Source: an uncultured Rikenella sp. (lineage in GTDB: Bacteria; Bacteroidota; Bacteroidia; Bacteroidales; Rikenellaceae). From it: a DNA stretch of 63,230 nucleotides. Under the pieces are notes generated by a model, which did not search any database, was not told the origin of the DNA, and saw only the letters and a list, made by a program, of their open reading frames with translations. The stretch covers positions 1 to 63,230 of the forward strand of contig NZ_CAJTMN010000004.1 in assembly GCF_910577125.1 (NCBI RefSeq). Direction: 5' to 3'. This document shows, one piece after another, positions 1 through 8,054 of this stretch (the stretch's first letter is position 1; every line of letters starts with the position of its first letter). Made by a program: the position numbers and the translations under genes.

Positions 1-274
1 AAACTTTAGAGGATGCTTGCGCATCCTAAAGCTGCCGGCGGCCCAGTTCTCGGACGCTTCTTTGGGCCGGGGATTCTTCCGGGGCGCGTAGGGTAATTCC
101 CGCATTATTGCGCCCCGGAGAACCCCGACCCAAAAGCAATCGCAGAGACTGAGGACTGCGGAGCGTAAGGAGTAGCGTAGCTATCTAAAAGTCTTTTGGG
201 TACCTTTTCTTCAGAAAAGGTACGGTTCTCTGCGGGTAGACACAGATACAACGAATGTTTTAAAATATACGTAA
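1..274. repeat. Left-edge repeat island downstream of truB
   Basis: No convincing gene is seen here. Two strong stem-loops are visible. Positions 4-31 hold CTTTAG-a-GGATGC / GCATCC-CTAAAG with one bulged base. Positions 200-223 hold a perfect 11-bp inverted repeat, GTACCTTTTCT / AGAAAAGGTAC. The stretch around 158-191 (tgcggagcgtaaggagtagcg) recurs in inverted orientation at 3180-3211, so this stretch belongs to the same repeat system as the larger islands further right. The first stem-loop also has a relative at 6752-6777. Function is unknown. Confidence 0.6.
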
Positions 275-1027
275 TCAGGCGGGATTTGTTTCAAGGGATG
301 GAACCGGAGGCGATAATTTGGTTTGTAAAGTCTCCAGCGACAGGCAGTGTTCGACCCGGAAACCTCCGCTGCGGGTGCGGCGGAGGCCGGTGAGGTGGGC
401 GCCGCTTGTCAGACGGCGGCCCAGGTCGCGCGCGAAGGAGCGGATGTAGGTGCCTTTGCTGCACGCGATGCGTACGGTGAGGCGCGGAGAGTCTGGCAGG
501 TCGCACGTTTCGAGGCGAGTCGAGTAGATGTGGATCACGGCCCGGCGCATGTTCACCTCTTCGCCTTCGCGGGCGTATTCGTAGGCGCGGCGTCCTTCGA
601 GTTTCTTGGCCGAGTAGACCGGGGGCTCCTGCTCCTGCTCGCCGATGAAGCCGGACAATATGCGTTCTACCTCTGCCCGGGTGATGTGTTCCCAGGGGTA
701 GCGGTTGTCGACGGGGTGCTCGAGGTCGTAGCTGGGGGTGGTGGCGCCGAGTTCGATCTCGGCGAGGTACTCTTTCTCTTCGGCCTGGAGGGTGTCGACC
801 TGTTTGGTGGCGCGGCCGACGCAGATCAGCAGGACGCCGGTGGCCAGCGGGTCGAGTGTCCCGGCGTGGCCGACTTTGATCTTGCGGTGGCCCAGACGGC
901 GCATCAGGGTGCGCACTTTCCGCACGACGTCGGTGGAGGTCCAGCCCAGGGGTTTGTCGATCGGAAACACGACTCCCTCTTCGAAGGGGTAGTCGGGGCG
1001 CAGGATGTCCAATAGATGGTCTGTCAT
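275..1027 (-). CDS. truB: tRNA pseudouridine(55) synthase TruB
   Basis: The product (250 aa) converts U55 of the T-loop of tRNAs to pseudouridine in the cytoplasm. The N-terminal part contains the family signature GHAGTLDPLATG, whose Asp is the catalytic residue in TruB enzymes, preceded by the substrate-contacting DKPLGWTSTDVV segment. The KGTYIRSFARDLG motif lies in the C-terminal half. The length is normal for a TruB without a long PUA extension. It is the last gene of a leftward run uppP-truB with only 9 bp between them, consistent with co-transcription. ftsX, DUF3098, uppP and truB commonly neighbour each other in Bacteroidetes. Assignment is secure from motifs. Confidence 0.95.
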   Translation of the reverse strand: MTDHLLDILRPDYPFEEGVVFPIDKPLGWTSTDVVRKVRTLMRRLGHRKIKVGHAGTLDPLATGVLLICVGRATKQVDTLQAEEKEYLAEIELGATTPSYDLEHPVDNRYPWEHITRAEVERILSGFIGEQEQEPPVYSAKKLEGRRAYEYAREGEEVNMRRAVIHIYSTRLETCDLPDSPRLTVRIACSKGTYIRSFARDLGRRLTSGAHLTGLRRTRSGGFRVEHCLSLETLQTKLSPPVPSLETNPA

Positions 1028-1036
1028 GGGGTGCGG

Positions 1037-1822
1037 TTAACCGAGGATAAGGGCCGTAGTGCCTGCCGCGGTGCAGTAGAGGGCGAACCACCACAGTTTT
1101 CCGCGGCTGACGATGCGGATCATCACTTTGCAGGCGAAGAGTCCGGAGAGGTAGGCGGCCAGAAAACCGGCTGCCAAGGCGTAGCCGGAGATGCCGGAAG
1201 CGGCGGGGGTGAATTCGCCTTTCAGGAGTTCCAGCAGGGCTTCGCCGAGGATCGGTACGAGCACCATCAGGAACGAGAATTTGGCGAGCTGGCTTTTGTC
1301 GTCGCCGAGCAGCATGCCGGTGGCGATGGTGGAGCCGGAGCGCGAAATGCCGGGGATGACGGCGACGGCCTGGGCCAGACCGATGACGAAGGCGTCTTTG
1401 GCGGTGATGTTCCGTGTCTGTTTCGGCCGGATAAAATGGGTCAGCAGAAGCAGGCCGGCGGTCACGAGGAGCATGCTGCCGACGAAGCGGACGCCGCTGC
1501 CGAACAGGGCTTCGACGTGGTCTTTCAGAAAGAGGCCGACGATCAGGATGGGGAGCATCGAGATGATCAGCTTCAGCAGGTAGCGCGATTCGGGGTTGGC
1601 CCGGAGGGTGAGGCCGTGCCGCAGGAGTTGCAGGATCTCGCCCCAGAAGACGGTGATGGTGGCCAATACCGTGGCGGCGTGGACGAGGATGGCGAAGGTG
1701 GTGTCGTCGACGTCGGTGCCTAAGATGCGTCCCAGTATCACGAGGTGGCCGGATGAACTGACGGGCAGAAACTCGGTCAGCCCCTGGAGCAGGCCGAGCA
1801 GGAGGGCGTCAAGGGTTCCCAT
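1037..1822 (-). CDS. uppP: Undecaprenyl-diphosphatase UppP/BacA
   Basis: The product (261 aa) is an integral membrane enzyme that dephosphorylates undecaprenyl diphosphate, recycling the lipid carrier for peptidoglycan and O-antigen synthesis and giving bacitracin tolerance. The family's two hallmark motifs are visible: an N-terminal LLQGLTEFLPVSSSGHL segment containing the (E/Q)xxxE-type acidic site, and a PGISRSGSTI motif near residues 155-165, both at the active site. Several hydrophobic helices span the rest. It begins 3 bp after the stop of the DUF3098 gene and precedes truB by 9 bp, so all three are probably one transcript. Confidence 0.95.
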   Translation of the reverse strand: MGTLDALLLGLLQGLTEFLPVSSSGHLVILGRILGTDVDDTTFAILVHAATVLATITVFWGEILQLLRHGLTLRANPESRYLLKLIISMLPILIVGLFLKDHVEALFGSGVRFVGSMLLVTAGLLLLTHFIRPKQTRNITAKDAFVIGLAQAVAVIPGISRSGSTIATGMLLGDDKSQLAKFSFLMVLVPILGEALLELLKGEFTPAASGISGYALAAGFLAAYLSGLFACKVMIRIVSRGKLWWFALYCTAAGTTALILG

Positions 1823-1825
1823 GGC

Positions 1826-2131
1826 TTATGACCGGCTTTTGGGGGTTGCGGTTTCGTCTGTGTCCGATTCCTTGGTTTTGGGCCGGTACATGATGGCGTA
1901 GATCTCGAACAGGAAGCCGGCGAGCAGCAGCAGGGGGGCGAGGTACAGCCGCCGGAAGATGAACATGTCGTGGTTGAATTCGGCGGCGGGGTTGTCGCTG
2001 GCGCCTCCGCTCAGGAGGATGAAGCCCAGAATGATGGCGCCGATGCCGGCGAGCATCAGGATGTAGTTTCTGCGGTTGAAAGGCATCGTGGCGCCGGTGG
2101 CGGGACGATGTGCCGGGGTCTGTTTTTTCAT
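1826..2131 (-). CDS. DUF3098 family small membrane protein
   Basis: A 101-aa protein with two hydrophobic segments (about residues 24-42 and 64-82) separated by a short polar loop, followed by a basic-acidic tail. This is the usual organisation of DUF3098 proteins, which in Bacteroidetes sit between ftsX and uppP. Their biochemical role is not known. I chose the ATG at 2131, giving an N-terminus MKKQTPAHRP, over a possible upstream TTG at 2152, because it gives a normal length and an ATG start. The gene lies just downstream of repeat island 1, which separates it from ftsX, so it probably needs a promoter of its own inside or at the edge of the island. Confidence 0.8.
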   Translation of the reverse strand: MKKQTPAHRPATGATMPFNRRNYILMLAGIGAIILGFILLSGGASDNPAAEFNHDMFIFRRLYLAPLLLLAGFLFEIYAIMYRPKTKESDTDETATPKSRS

Positions 2132-2421
2132 ATCGTGTGGTGTCTGGTTCAATTTTATGTGGTGGCTGGCCTATTATTGAGTCCTGCGGAGCTTAAGGCG
2201 CGCGAACAAAGAATGAGGCGAAGCAAACAGGTAAGCGATACGTAGTATCGCTCTGTCCCGCCGAGGCGCCCACCGGGCGTTTTATTGGGGTTTTTCTTTG
2301 CCTTATTGGTCGGCCGCCGCCCGCGCAGGGCAGTCTCGTCCGGTTGGGGTAGAGGCGGCCATTCGCCCACCGCGGGCACGCGGGGCCTGCGCGGCCCGAG
2401 GGCAGTACCCTCAAACCAAAC

Positions 2422-2494
2422 CGCGCGTCACGCCTTAGGAGGGAAATCGTTCAAAGCGTTTTGCGCTTTGAACAAGATTTCCCAGAGGCGCGCG
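2422..2494 (+). repeat. Type-1 bulged hairpin element
   Basis: Imperfect palindrome. The 5' shoulder is CGCGCGTCACGCCTTAGGA, the lower stem GGGAAATC / GATTTCCC, and the upper stem G-TTCAAAGCG / CGCTTTGAA-C around a TTTT loop. An AA bulge lies on the 3' arm and the end is CGCGCG. Copies elsewhere keep this architecture with different upper-stem sequences. Confidence 0.8.
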
Positions 2495-2602
2495 GACAAA
2501 ATAAGGCCGGAACCCTGCGGCTCGCAGGGCCGGAGCCACCCCCGGCGTAGGCCTGCAACTTCGCGGAGCTCGTTTCCGGTCTCGCTGGCTCCGACCCGCA
2601 TA

Positions 2603-2803
2603 AACCCCGCCCCGGGCTTCGGCGACGCGGGCGACAATGGGCGGTTAGGCGATCTGATGGGCGTCGGCTACTATGGGTACAGTTGGTCGTCCGCTGTTAG
2701 CGGGACTTACGGCGTGTTCTTGGACTTCGGCACGCAGTACCTCAATCCCAGCAACGCGAGCTACCGTGGCCACGGTCTTCAGTTGCGTTGCCTCTCGGAA
2801 TAA
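2603..2803 (+). pseudogene. Variable-domain cassette A (Fib_succ_major-like C-terminus)
   Basis: A 66-codon open stretch with no own start codon, beginning NPAPGFGDAG and ending HGLQLRCLSE-stop. It resembles the C-terminal end of Fibrobacter succinogenes major paralogous domain (TIGR02145/PF09603-like) proteins: a PAxGYR opening, a central GYSWSS, then a hydrophobic strand and an RGxGxxLRC ending. Homology with cassettes B-H starts abruptly at the CCCCGCCCCGGGC block and stops just after GGAATAAACG. No promoter or ribosome binding site is apparent. Interpreted as a silent cassette or gene relic. The family identification comes from pattern recognition and was not searched. Confidence 0.7.
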
Positions 2804-2913
2804 ACGCGTCCAGCCCGCGTGACTCTGCGGGTTGCAGAAGCTCTGCTACAAGCACTGCCCCGTGTCCGCCTCACTGCGGCTTCGCTGTCGCTCCGCCACC
2901 GGTCGTGTTTTTT

Positions 2914-2982
2914 CGCGCGCCTTGGGAAATCTTGTCAAAATGTGCGAGCACATTTTGACGATTTCCCCTTTAAGGCGCGCGC
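2914..2982 (-). repeat. Type-1 bulged hairpin element (inverted)
   Basis: Reverse orientation copy. The upper stem is TCAAAATGTG / CACATTTTGA around a 4-nt loop, the closing pair G-C, the bulge AA and the lower stem GGGAAATC-type, with GCGCGC ends. It shows that the stem sequence varies while pairing is preserved. Confidence 0.8.
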
Positions 2983-3345
2983 CGAGCTTTGTGCTGGACG
3001 GAACTGCCGCTTTTTGGCTTCGCCTTCCTCGCGCTACCTCGCCAAAGCTCGCAAGCGGCTTTGGACTCGCAACGCTGCTCGGTTGAAAAAAGCGGCACCA
3101 AAACCGACGCTGCCAGCGAGAGCAATGCAAACGCAGTTTGCGAATTGCCGAGCGGCGAGGAGGAAACCCAAGGTAAACTTTTAGTTAGCTACGCTACGCC
3201 TTACGCTCCGCAAGATTCAAGTTCCGACTGCACTCGGGCCGGTCGGGTCCCGCGTGCCCGCGGTGGGCAATTGGCGTGTCAGCTCCATTCTTGGTTTTAT
3301 TCTTTTCTCGCACACCTATCCTAGTGCTAGACTGCTGGGCACCGG

Positions 3346-4194
3346 TCAATCGGTGTGGCGGACGAACCGGTTGACGGCCAAGGCGGTAAAGGTAGTACAA
3401 ATCGTTACGCCGGCCAAAATCATGGTACAGAACAGTAAAAACAGGGTTGCGCGGTCGGTCGAGAGGCGGATGTCGGGCATCACTTCGGACAGGCCGTCGG
3501 CGAAAAGATAGAGCAGCAGGGAGGCCAGTACGCCTGCTACGACGCCCTGGGTGAAGCTCCGGCGGATGAAGGGGCGGCGGATGAAGGCGGAGGTCGCGCC
3601 GACGAGCCGCATGGTGGCGATGGCCTGGCGGCGGGCGGCGATGGCCAGACGAAGCGTGTTCGAAATCAGCATGATGGCCACGGCCAGTAGAAAAATACCC
3701 AAACCCAGAAGCAGGTAGTTCAGGCGGTTGAGGTTCCGCAGGACGGCGTCGATGATTTTCTGCTGGTAGGCGACCTCTTCGACCCCTTTCCAGGAGGTGC
3801 ACTCCCGCTCCAGAGCCGTCAGATCGGACGGGTCGGTGTGGCCGGCGTTCAGGGTCAGCTCGTAGGAGGCGGGAAGGGGATTTTCGCCCAGAAAGTCGAT
3901 GAAGTCGGTGCCGATGTATTCCTGAAAATCGCGGGCAGCTTCGTCGGCCGAGAGGTAGCGCCACGAGGCGATGGCGGGATGGAGTCCCATCCGGCGCTCG
4001 ATGGAGGCGCGCTGGGTGTGGGTCACGGTGTCGGAGAGCATGAGCGAAAAGCACAGCTCGCTCCGCACGGCCGAGGTCGAGGAGTAGGCGTTCAGCAGGA
4101 TGTAGCTCACGGCGCCCAGCAGGAGCAGGACGAGGGTGACGCTGACGGTGGCGATCGTGTAGTCGGCTTTCAGGCTGTTAGGATGGTGTGCCAT
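3346..4194 (-). CDS. ftsX: Cell-division ABC permease-like protein FtsX
   Basis: The product (282 aa) is an inner-membrane protein that, with the ATPase FtsE, links the divisome to peptidoglycan hydrolase activation. There is one N-terminal membrane helix (about 15-36), a periplasmic domain of about 120 residues, and three C-terminal helices in an FtsX permease domain. The LVGATSAFIRRPF segment is the cytoplasmic coupling-type motif. I start at the ATG at 4194 (MAHHPNSLKA) rather than the longer open frame, whose first 60 residues are low-complexity. The gene overlaps the upstream yfhO-like gene by 17 bp. The usual partner order continues with DUF3098, but here a repeat island intervenes. ftsE is not in the window. 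Confidence 0.9.
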   Translation of the reverse strand: MAHHPNSLKADYTIATVSVTLVLLLLGAVSYILLNAYSSTSAVRSELCFSLMLSDTVTHTQRASIERRMGLHPAIASWRYLSADEAARDFQEYIGTDFIDFLGENPLPASYELTLNAGHTDPSDLTALERECTSWKGVEEVAYQQKIIDAVLRNLNRLNYLLLGLGIFLLAVAIMLISNTLRLAIAARRQAIATMRLVGATSAFIRRPFIRRSFTQGVVAGVLASLLLYLFADGLSEVMPDIRLSTDRATLFLLFCTMILAGVTICTTFTALAVNRFVRHTD

Positions 4195-6634
4195 CGGTGT
4201 CTGGAGCGGTTGGTTGGGGTTTGCGTTTCCGGAGGAGTGTCCCGACGAGCAGGCCGAGGGTGCCGAAGAGCAGAATGGCGGAGCTGGCACGGGTGACCTC
4301 GACGAGCAGGTCGAAATTCGGGGCGGCGAAACGGAACTCGACGGTGTGTTCGCCGGCGGGTATCCGGATGGCACGCAGGACGTAGTCGGCCCGCAGGTAA
4401 GGGGCGCGTTCGCCGTCGATGATGGCTGTCCAGCCCTTCGGATAGTAGATCTCGGAGAGGACGGCTAAACCCTCTTGTGCCGACCGGGTGCGGTAGATCT
4501 GCCGATTGACGCGATAGTCGGTCAGCGCGATCGTCGCCGTGCTGTCCGCCGCGAAAGAGATTCCCTCCAGTTGCGGGGCGAAGCGGCGGTCTACCACGGC
4601 GGTGGTGTGGGGATCGAAGCCGGTCAGGGCGTCGATCTCGGCGTCGGGGTTGTCGACCCACCGGATGGAGTCGACGAACCAGGCGCTCCCGCAGGCATAG
4701 GGGTTCTGCTGGACGGTCGCCCGGCCTTCCTGGTCGGGGACGATGAAGTATTTGGTGTTCAGCATGTCGTAGACGGCCATGTTCTGCCGGCTGAGGTGGT
4801 GCTCGATGAGGTCCTGGTAACGCCGCAGTTTCGCAGCGTGGTAGCCGCCGACGGAGCGGTGGTGGTAGGAGGTGGTGGCGTCGGTGAAGGGGTCGAGGGT
4901 GAAGTTGGCGACCCGATAGTCGGTGGTGTCCTGTAGGATCAGCCGGTCGGCTTCCGTCATCGGAATGGCCAATGCCTGCCGTTCCGGTTGGAAGTCGGCG
5001 GCGGAGACGTACCGCTTGTCGACGGGGAAAAGGTCGAGGAGAATGATGCCGCACAGACCGGCTAAGAACCAGTTCCGTTTGACTTTGCCGCGGGCGAGGA
5101 GCCACACGAGGCCGGCGGTCAGCGCCACGAACAGCAGCGACCGGAAGGCGTCGGCGCGCATCAGGGAGGTGCGTTCGTCACGCATGGCGGCCAGAATGGG
5201 TTCGGGAAGTCCGATCGCTTCGTCGCCGGGCCCGGCGAAGCTGCTGAGCATGGGGCCGAAGAGGCCGATCAGCAGGCACAGGCCGCCGGTGATGCTCAGA
5301 GACCATTGCAGGCCTTTCCGAATCCGGGCGTTGTCGGTTTCGTCTCGGTTCCACAGCCGGACAAGACCGAGTATGGCCAGCAGCGGCACCGCCCACTCGA
5401 CGATCACGAGGATCATGGAGACGGTGCGGAATTTATTGTACATCGGGAAGTAGTCCAGAAAGAGGTCGGTGAACCACATCATGTGTCGGCCCCAGGCGAG
5501 GAAGATCGCCAGCACCGAGACGGCGGCGATCCACCATTTCTCGCGTCCGCGCAGGACGAACATCCCGAACACGGCCAGAAAAACGAGGCTGGCGCCCAGG
5601 TAGACCGGGCCTTCGGTGGAGGGCTGGGGGCCCCAGTACGATGGCAGGTTGCGCTCGAAGCCGCGCGGTGCGTCGTATTTCTTCAGGACTTGGGCGACTT
5701 CGCCGTCGGGGGCGAAGTCGCGGCCGCCGCCGTAGAGGTTGGGTACGAGCAGGTTCAGCGTCTCGAGCTTGCCGTAGCTCCACGCCGTGATATAGTTCCG
5801 GTTCAGCCCACCGGTTTGATTCGCCGCATCGGTCGGATGGCTCTCGGTCAGTTCGCTGCGTCCGCGGGTGGTCTCGGGGGTGTGCTGGGCGATGTAGTAG
5901 AGCTGGACGATGTTGGCTCCGACGGCCAGGGCGGCGGCCAGCGCCAGTACTGCGGTGGTCTTGCCGAAACGGGCGAGGGCTCCGGCTTTATAGGCGGCGA
6001 CGAATTCGTTGATCACGAGGGCCAGCAGGACGAACAGAAAGTAGTAGGTGATCTGCGGGTGGCTGGTGGATATCTCGACGGCGGCGAAGAGACCGGCCAG
6101 CGAGGCGCCTAACCACCGGTGCCGCCGGTAGGCGTACCACACGCTCCCGACCATCGGTGCCACCCAGGCGAGGGCCATCATTTTCGTGATGTGCCCGGCG
6201 CCGATGATGATGACGAAGTAGGACGAAAGGCCGTAGCCGAGTCCGCCGGCGATCGCGAGCCACGGATCGATGCCGAACAACAGCAGCATCAGATAGAATC
6301 CGGCCATGGCGACGAACAGCCATCCGGCGGGCTGGCCGAGAAAGTAGAGCCGGTCGGCGGCCTGTTTGACCCACCGGCCGTCGTAGTTCATGTCGATCAG
6401 GTAGGAGGGCATGCCGCTGAAGTTGCGGCCGGCCCACTGGGGGTGTTCGTCGTAGCGGTCGATGTGTTGCCGGATGTCGCTGGTGGCGCCGTTGAACATG
6501 ACCATGTCGGTCTGGCGCAGGGCCCGGCCGTTGTACTGGGGGACGAAAAAGAGGGCGGAGACGCCGGCGAACAGGCTCAGGGCGACGATGTGGGGCAGGG
6601 CTTTCCGGAGGAACCGGACGAGGCTGTGTGGCAT
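4178..6634 (-). CDS. YfhO-family polytopic membrane protein
   Basis: An 818-aa inner-membrane protein with about a dozen hydrophobic segments in the first 530 residues and a soluble C-terminal domain. It resembles YfhO (PF09586) proteins, which have a glycosyltransferase-C-like fold. Gram-positive YfhO is linked to glycosylation of lipoteichoic acid, but in Bacteroidetes the substrate is unknown. The N-terminal region has an acidic periplasmic loop (QTDMVMFNGATSDI) and a GMPSY motif typical of the group. It overlaps ftsX by 17 bp and so is probably co-transcribed with it. A long intergenic island lies upstream; the promoter was not located with confidence. Confidence 0.8.
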   Translation of the reverse strand: MPHSLVRFLRKALPHIVALSLFAGVSALFFVPQYNGRALRQTDMVMFNGATSDIRQHIDRYDEHPQWAGRNFSGMPSYLIDMNYDGRWVKQAADRLYFLGQPAGWLFVAMAGFYLMLLLFGIDPWLAIAGGLGYGLSSYFVIIIGAGHITKMMALAWVAPMVGSVWYAYRRHRWLGASLAGLFAAVEISTSHPQITYYFLFVLLALVINEFVAAYKAGALARFGKTTAVLALAAALAVGANIVQLYYIAQHTPETTRGRSELTESHPTDAANQTGGLNRNYITAWSYGKLETLNLLVPNLYGGGRDFAPDGEVAQVLKKYDAPRGFERNLPSYWGPQPSTEGPVYLGASLVFLAVFGMFVLRGREKWWIAAVSVLAIFLAWGRHMMWFTDLFLDYFPMYNKFRTVSMILVIVEWAVPLLAILGLVRLWNRDETDNARIRKGLQWSLSITGGLCLLIGLFGPMLSSFAGPGDEAIGLPEPILAAMRDERTSLMRADAFRSLLFVALTAGLVWLLARGKVKRNWFLAGLCGIILLDLFPVDKRYVSAADFQPERQALAIPMTEADRLILQDTTDYRVANFTLDPFTDATTSYHHRSVGGYHAAKLRRYQDLIEHHLSRQNMAVYDMLNTKYFIVPDQEGRATVQQNPYACGSAWFVDSIRWVDNPDAEIDALTGFDPHTTAVVDRRFAPQLEGISFAADSTATIALTDYRVNRQIYRTRSAQEGLAVLSEIYYPKGWTAIIDGERAPYLRADYVLRAIRIPAGEHTVEFRFAAPNFDLLVEVTRASSAILLFGTLGLLVGTLLRKRKPQPTAPDTDGTPS

Positions 6635-6906
6635 GGGGTGTCGAAATTTTGGGCCTAAATATACGGTTTTATTCGCACTCCTGTTCTTTTGTGAGGGTCG
6701 GAGCCGTCATTTGGGTGGAGGATACTGCATTGGTTAGGGCTGTCGGCAGTTTGAGGATGCGAAGCATCCGTCTAAAGTTTTTCTGGTTCTCGCTAACTGC
6801 GCTACGCTTGTTTTCCTCCTCGCCGCTTACCATAGTCCGTAAACTGCCTCTGGATTCGCTGGCAGCGTCGGTTGTTCACAAAGAGAACAGTACCCTCAAA
6901 CCAAAC

Positions 6907-6979
6907 CGCGCGCCACGCCTTCGGAGGGAAATCGTTCAAACACGTAGTCGTGTTTGAACAAGATTTCCGCCAGCGCGCG
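6907..6979 (+). repeat. Type-1 bulged hairpin element
   Basis: CGCGCGCCACGCCTTCGGA shoulder and upper stem TTCAAACACG / CGTGTTTGAA around tagt. The closing pair is G-C, the bulge AA and the lower stem GGAAATC / GATTTCC. The 3' end is CGCCAGCGCGCG. Confidence 0.8.
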
Positions 6980-7000
6980 GATAGAACTTGATACCGTCGT

Positions 7001-7073
7001 CCGCCCCGCGTAAAGAGGGATTTTACTCGTTTTGCGATGAGCAAAATCGAGATGAAATCCCAGCGGGCGACGG
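7001..7073 (+). repeat. Type-2 hairpin element
   Basis: A second hairpin class with GCGGGCGACGG at its 3' end and the shared TAAAGAGGG shoulder. The stem is GGGATTT...ACTCGTTTTGC / GCAAAAtcGAGatGAAATCCC. It is closely related to 14366-14436. Confidence 0.7.
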
Positions 7074-7101
7074 CTTAAAGACGTGTGAACCAATCTTTTC
7101 C

Positions 7102-7175
7102 CGCGCGCGACTGCTGGAGAAGGAAATCATTCAAACGCGTGGGGCGCGTTTGAATAAGATTTCCGCCAGCGCGCG
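7102..7175 (+). repeat. Type-1 bulged hairpin element, A-T closing pair
   Basis: Upper stem TTCAAACGCG / CGCGTTTGAA. The closing base pair is A-T rather than the G-C seen in most copies, followed by the AA bulge on the 3' arm and then GATTTCC. With 36933-37006 it gives direct covariation evidence. Confidence 0.8.
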
Positions 7176-7319
7176 GTTGCGGCGGAGCGATAGCGGAGCC
7201 ACAGTGAGGCGGACACGGGGTAGTGCTTTGGGCCGAGAGCGAGTAGCGCGATTCCGAAAGGAATCGCCGGCCTCGGTTTGGGGGTAGAGGCTGCTATTTC
7301 GGAGTGCCCGAAGGCACCG

Positions 7320-7590
7320 GCGCGGGGGAGGCGCGCCGAGGACGAACGGGTGGAGAATTGGATTGAGCTCTTGCGACTCTTGGGCCGCCGGCCTTGTCGC
7401 CGAAGCCGCGTAGCGGTTTCGGCGGGATGGGCGACAGGCCGAATGGGGCGGAGAATTGGGTTGTGGGTTGGGAGAAGTTGGAACGGGTCGGCGCCCGGGA
7501 GAGACCGCAATGCTCGACGCGTGAGCGGCGTGTTGCGGGCCTCCCGAGGGTGGTCCAGCCCGCGCGACCCTGCGGGTCGCAGGGTTTCAG
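7320..7590 (+). repeat. Long mosaic repeat copy 1 (with 39640-39905)
   Basis: The same order of short elements occurs at 39640-39905: a gaggacgaa..g block, a variable short hairpin, gccggcct(t/c)gtcgcc, a second variable hairpin, a gggcgacaggccgaatggggc block, gtgggttggg, then a cgcg-hairpin-cagggttt ending. The intervening stems differ in sequence but mostly remain self-complementary. Part of it also appears near 14030-14135. Confidence 0.7.
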
Positions 7591-7629
7591 CTTTGTTTTT
7601 GTCTGTGCGCCGCACTTCCACAGGGCCGT

Positions 7630-7725
7630 CGAATCGTCGGGGGATTTTCAAGGGGGATGTAGTCCCCCTTGAATGTGCTTTTTGCCTACTTTCTACCACA
7701 TAGTAGAAAGTAGGGGCCCCCGCGG
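7630..7725 (+). repeat. Inverted repeat pair with 13455-13550
   Basis: A block gggggattttcaaggg ... ccttgaatgtgct..ttgcctactttcta occurs here and, reverse complemented, at 13455-13550 with high identity. It holds two stem-loops, TTCAAGGGGGA / TCCCCCTTGAA and CCTACTTTCTA / TAGAAAGTAGG. The first stem differs between the two copies but pairs in both. Confidence 0.75.
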
Positions 7726-7804
7726 CCGAGCGGAACAGAGAGAAGAGGTAAACAACGTCCTTGACGTTAACAGCCCAACAACGTTAGGTAAAGCGGGCTT
7801 TATC

Positions 7805-7877
7805 CGCGCGCCTTGGGAAATCCAGTCAAAACACGCAAGCGAGTTTTGACGATTTCCCTCTTAAGGCGTGGCGCGCG
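7805..7877 (-). repeat. Type-1 bulged hairpin element (inverted)
   Basis: Upper stem GTCAAAACtCG / CGtGTTTTGAC in reverse orientation, with lower stem GGGAAATC / GATTTCCC. The two-base bulge here is TG instead of AA, the same as in the copy at 40157-40229. Confidence 0.8.
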
Positions 7878-8024
7878 ATTGGTTTGAGGGTACTGCGCTC
7901 GGGCCGCGCGGGCCCCACGTCCCGTGGACGGGCGATGCTTACGCATCGCTGCGGCTGTGTCAGACCAATTCTCTGTCCGCGCGCCTTTTCAACGGGCGCC
8001 ATGCAAAAGGTGAGAGAAACTTCT

Positions 8025-8032
8025 TACTTTTG
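8025..8032 (+). promoter_or_regulatory. Putative -7 element upstream of the chromate transporter pair
   Basis: TACTTTTG matches the Bacteroidales -7 consensus TAnnTTTG, 23 bp upstream of the first ATG at 8055. A clear -33 TTTG is not seen at the expected distance, so confidence is limited. Confidence 0.45.
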
Positions 8033-8054
8033 CCGAAGTTGAAAACTCAATCGT

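Larger units (their letters stand above)
2132..3345. repeat. Repeat island 1 between ftsX and the DUF3098 gene
   Basis: About 1.2 kb without a normal gene. It contains variable-domain cassette A (2603-2803), covarying hairpins at 2422-2494 and 2914-2982, and shuffled GC-rich modules shared with other islands. One module is CACTGCCCCGTGTCCGCC near 2860, repeated at 14170 and inverted near 7200. Another is the gggcc..ggcccgagggcagt element near 2375. A third is a segment at 2520-2560 that is the reverse complement of part of 39838-39885. An open frame from 2285 to 2803 runs through a hairpin into cassette A, but its upstream half looks like translated repeat rather than protein. Confidence 0.75.
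6635..8024. repeat. Repeat island 2 between the yfhO-like gene and the chromate transporter
   Basis: About 1.4 kb without a supported gene. It contains hairpins at 6907-6979, 7001-7073, 7102-7175 and 7805-7877, and a small GGATGC-gaa-GCATCC loop near 6756. A roughly 270-bp mosaic repeat at 7320-7590 recurs at 39640-39905, and a roughly 95-bp block at 7630-7725 recurs inverted at 13455-13550. Short open frames here are translations of repeats, lack consistent starts, and are not called genes. Unlike the other large islands it carries no recognisable variable-domain cassette. Confidence 0.75.

Noticed and set aside
200..223. Terminator of truB
   Set aside because: A perfect 11-bp stem, but it lacks a T run on the truB side and is part of the repeat system. 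Only a possible terminator.
2285..2803. A 172-aa open frame that includes cassette A
   Set aside because: The first 100 codons read through a hairpin and shared repeats, giving Arg/Gly/Pro-rich sequence with no protein character. Only the last 66 codons are protein-like.
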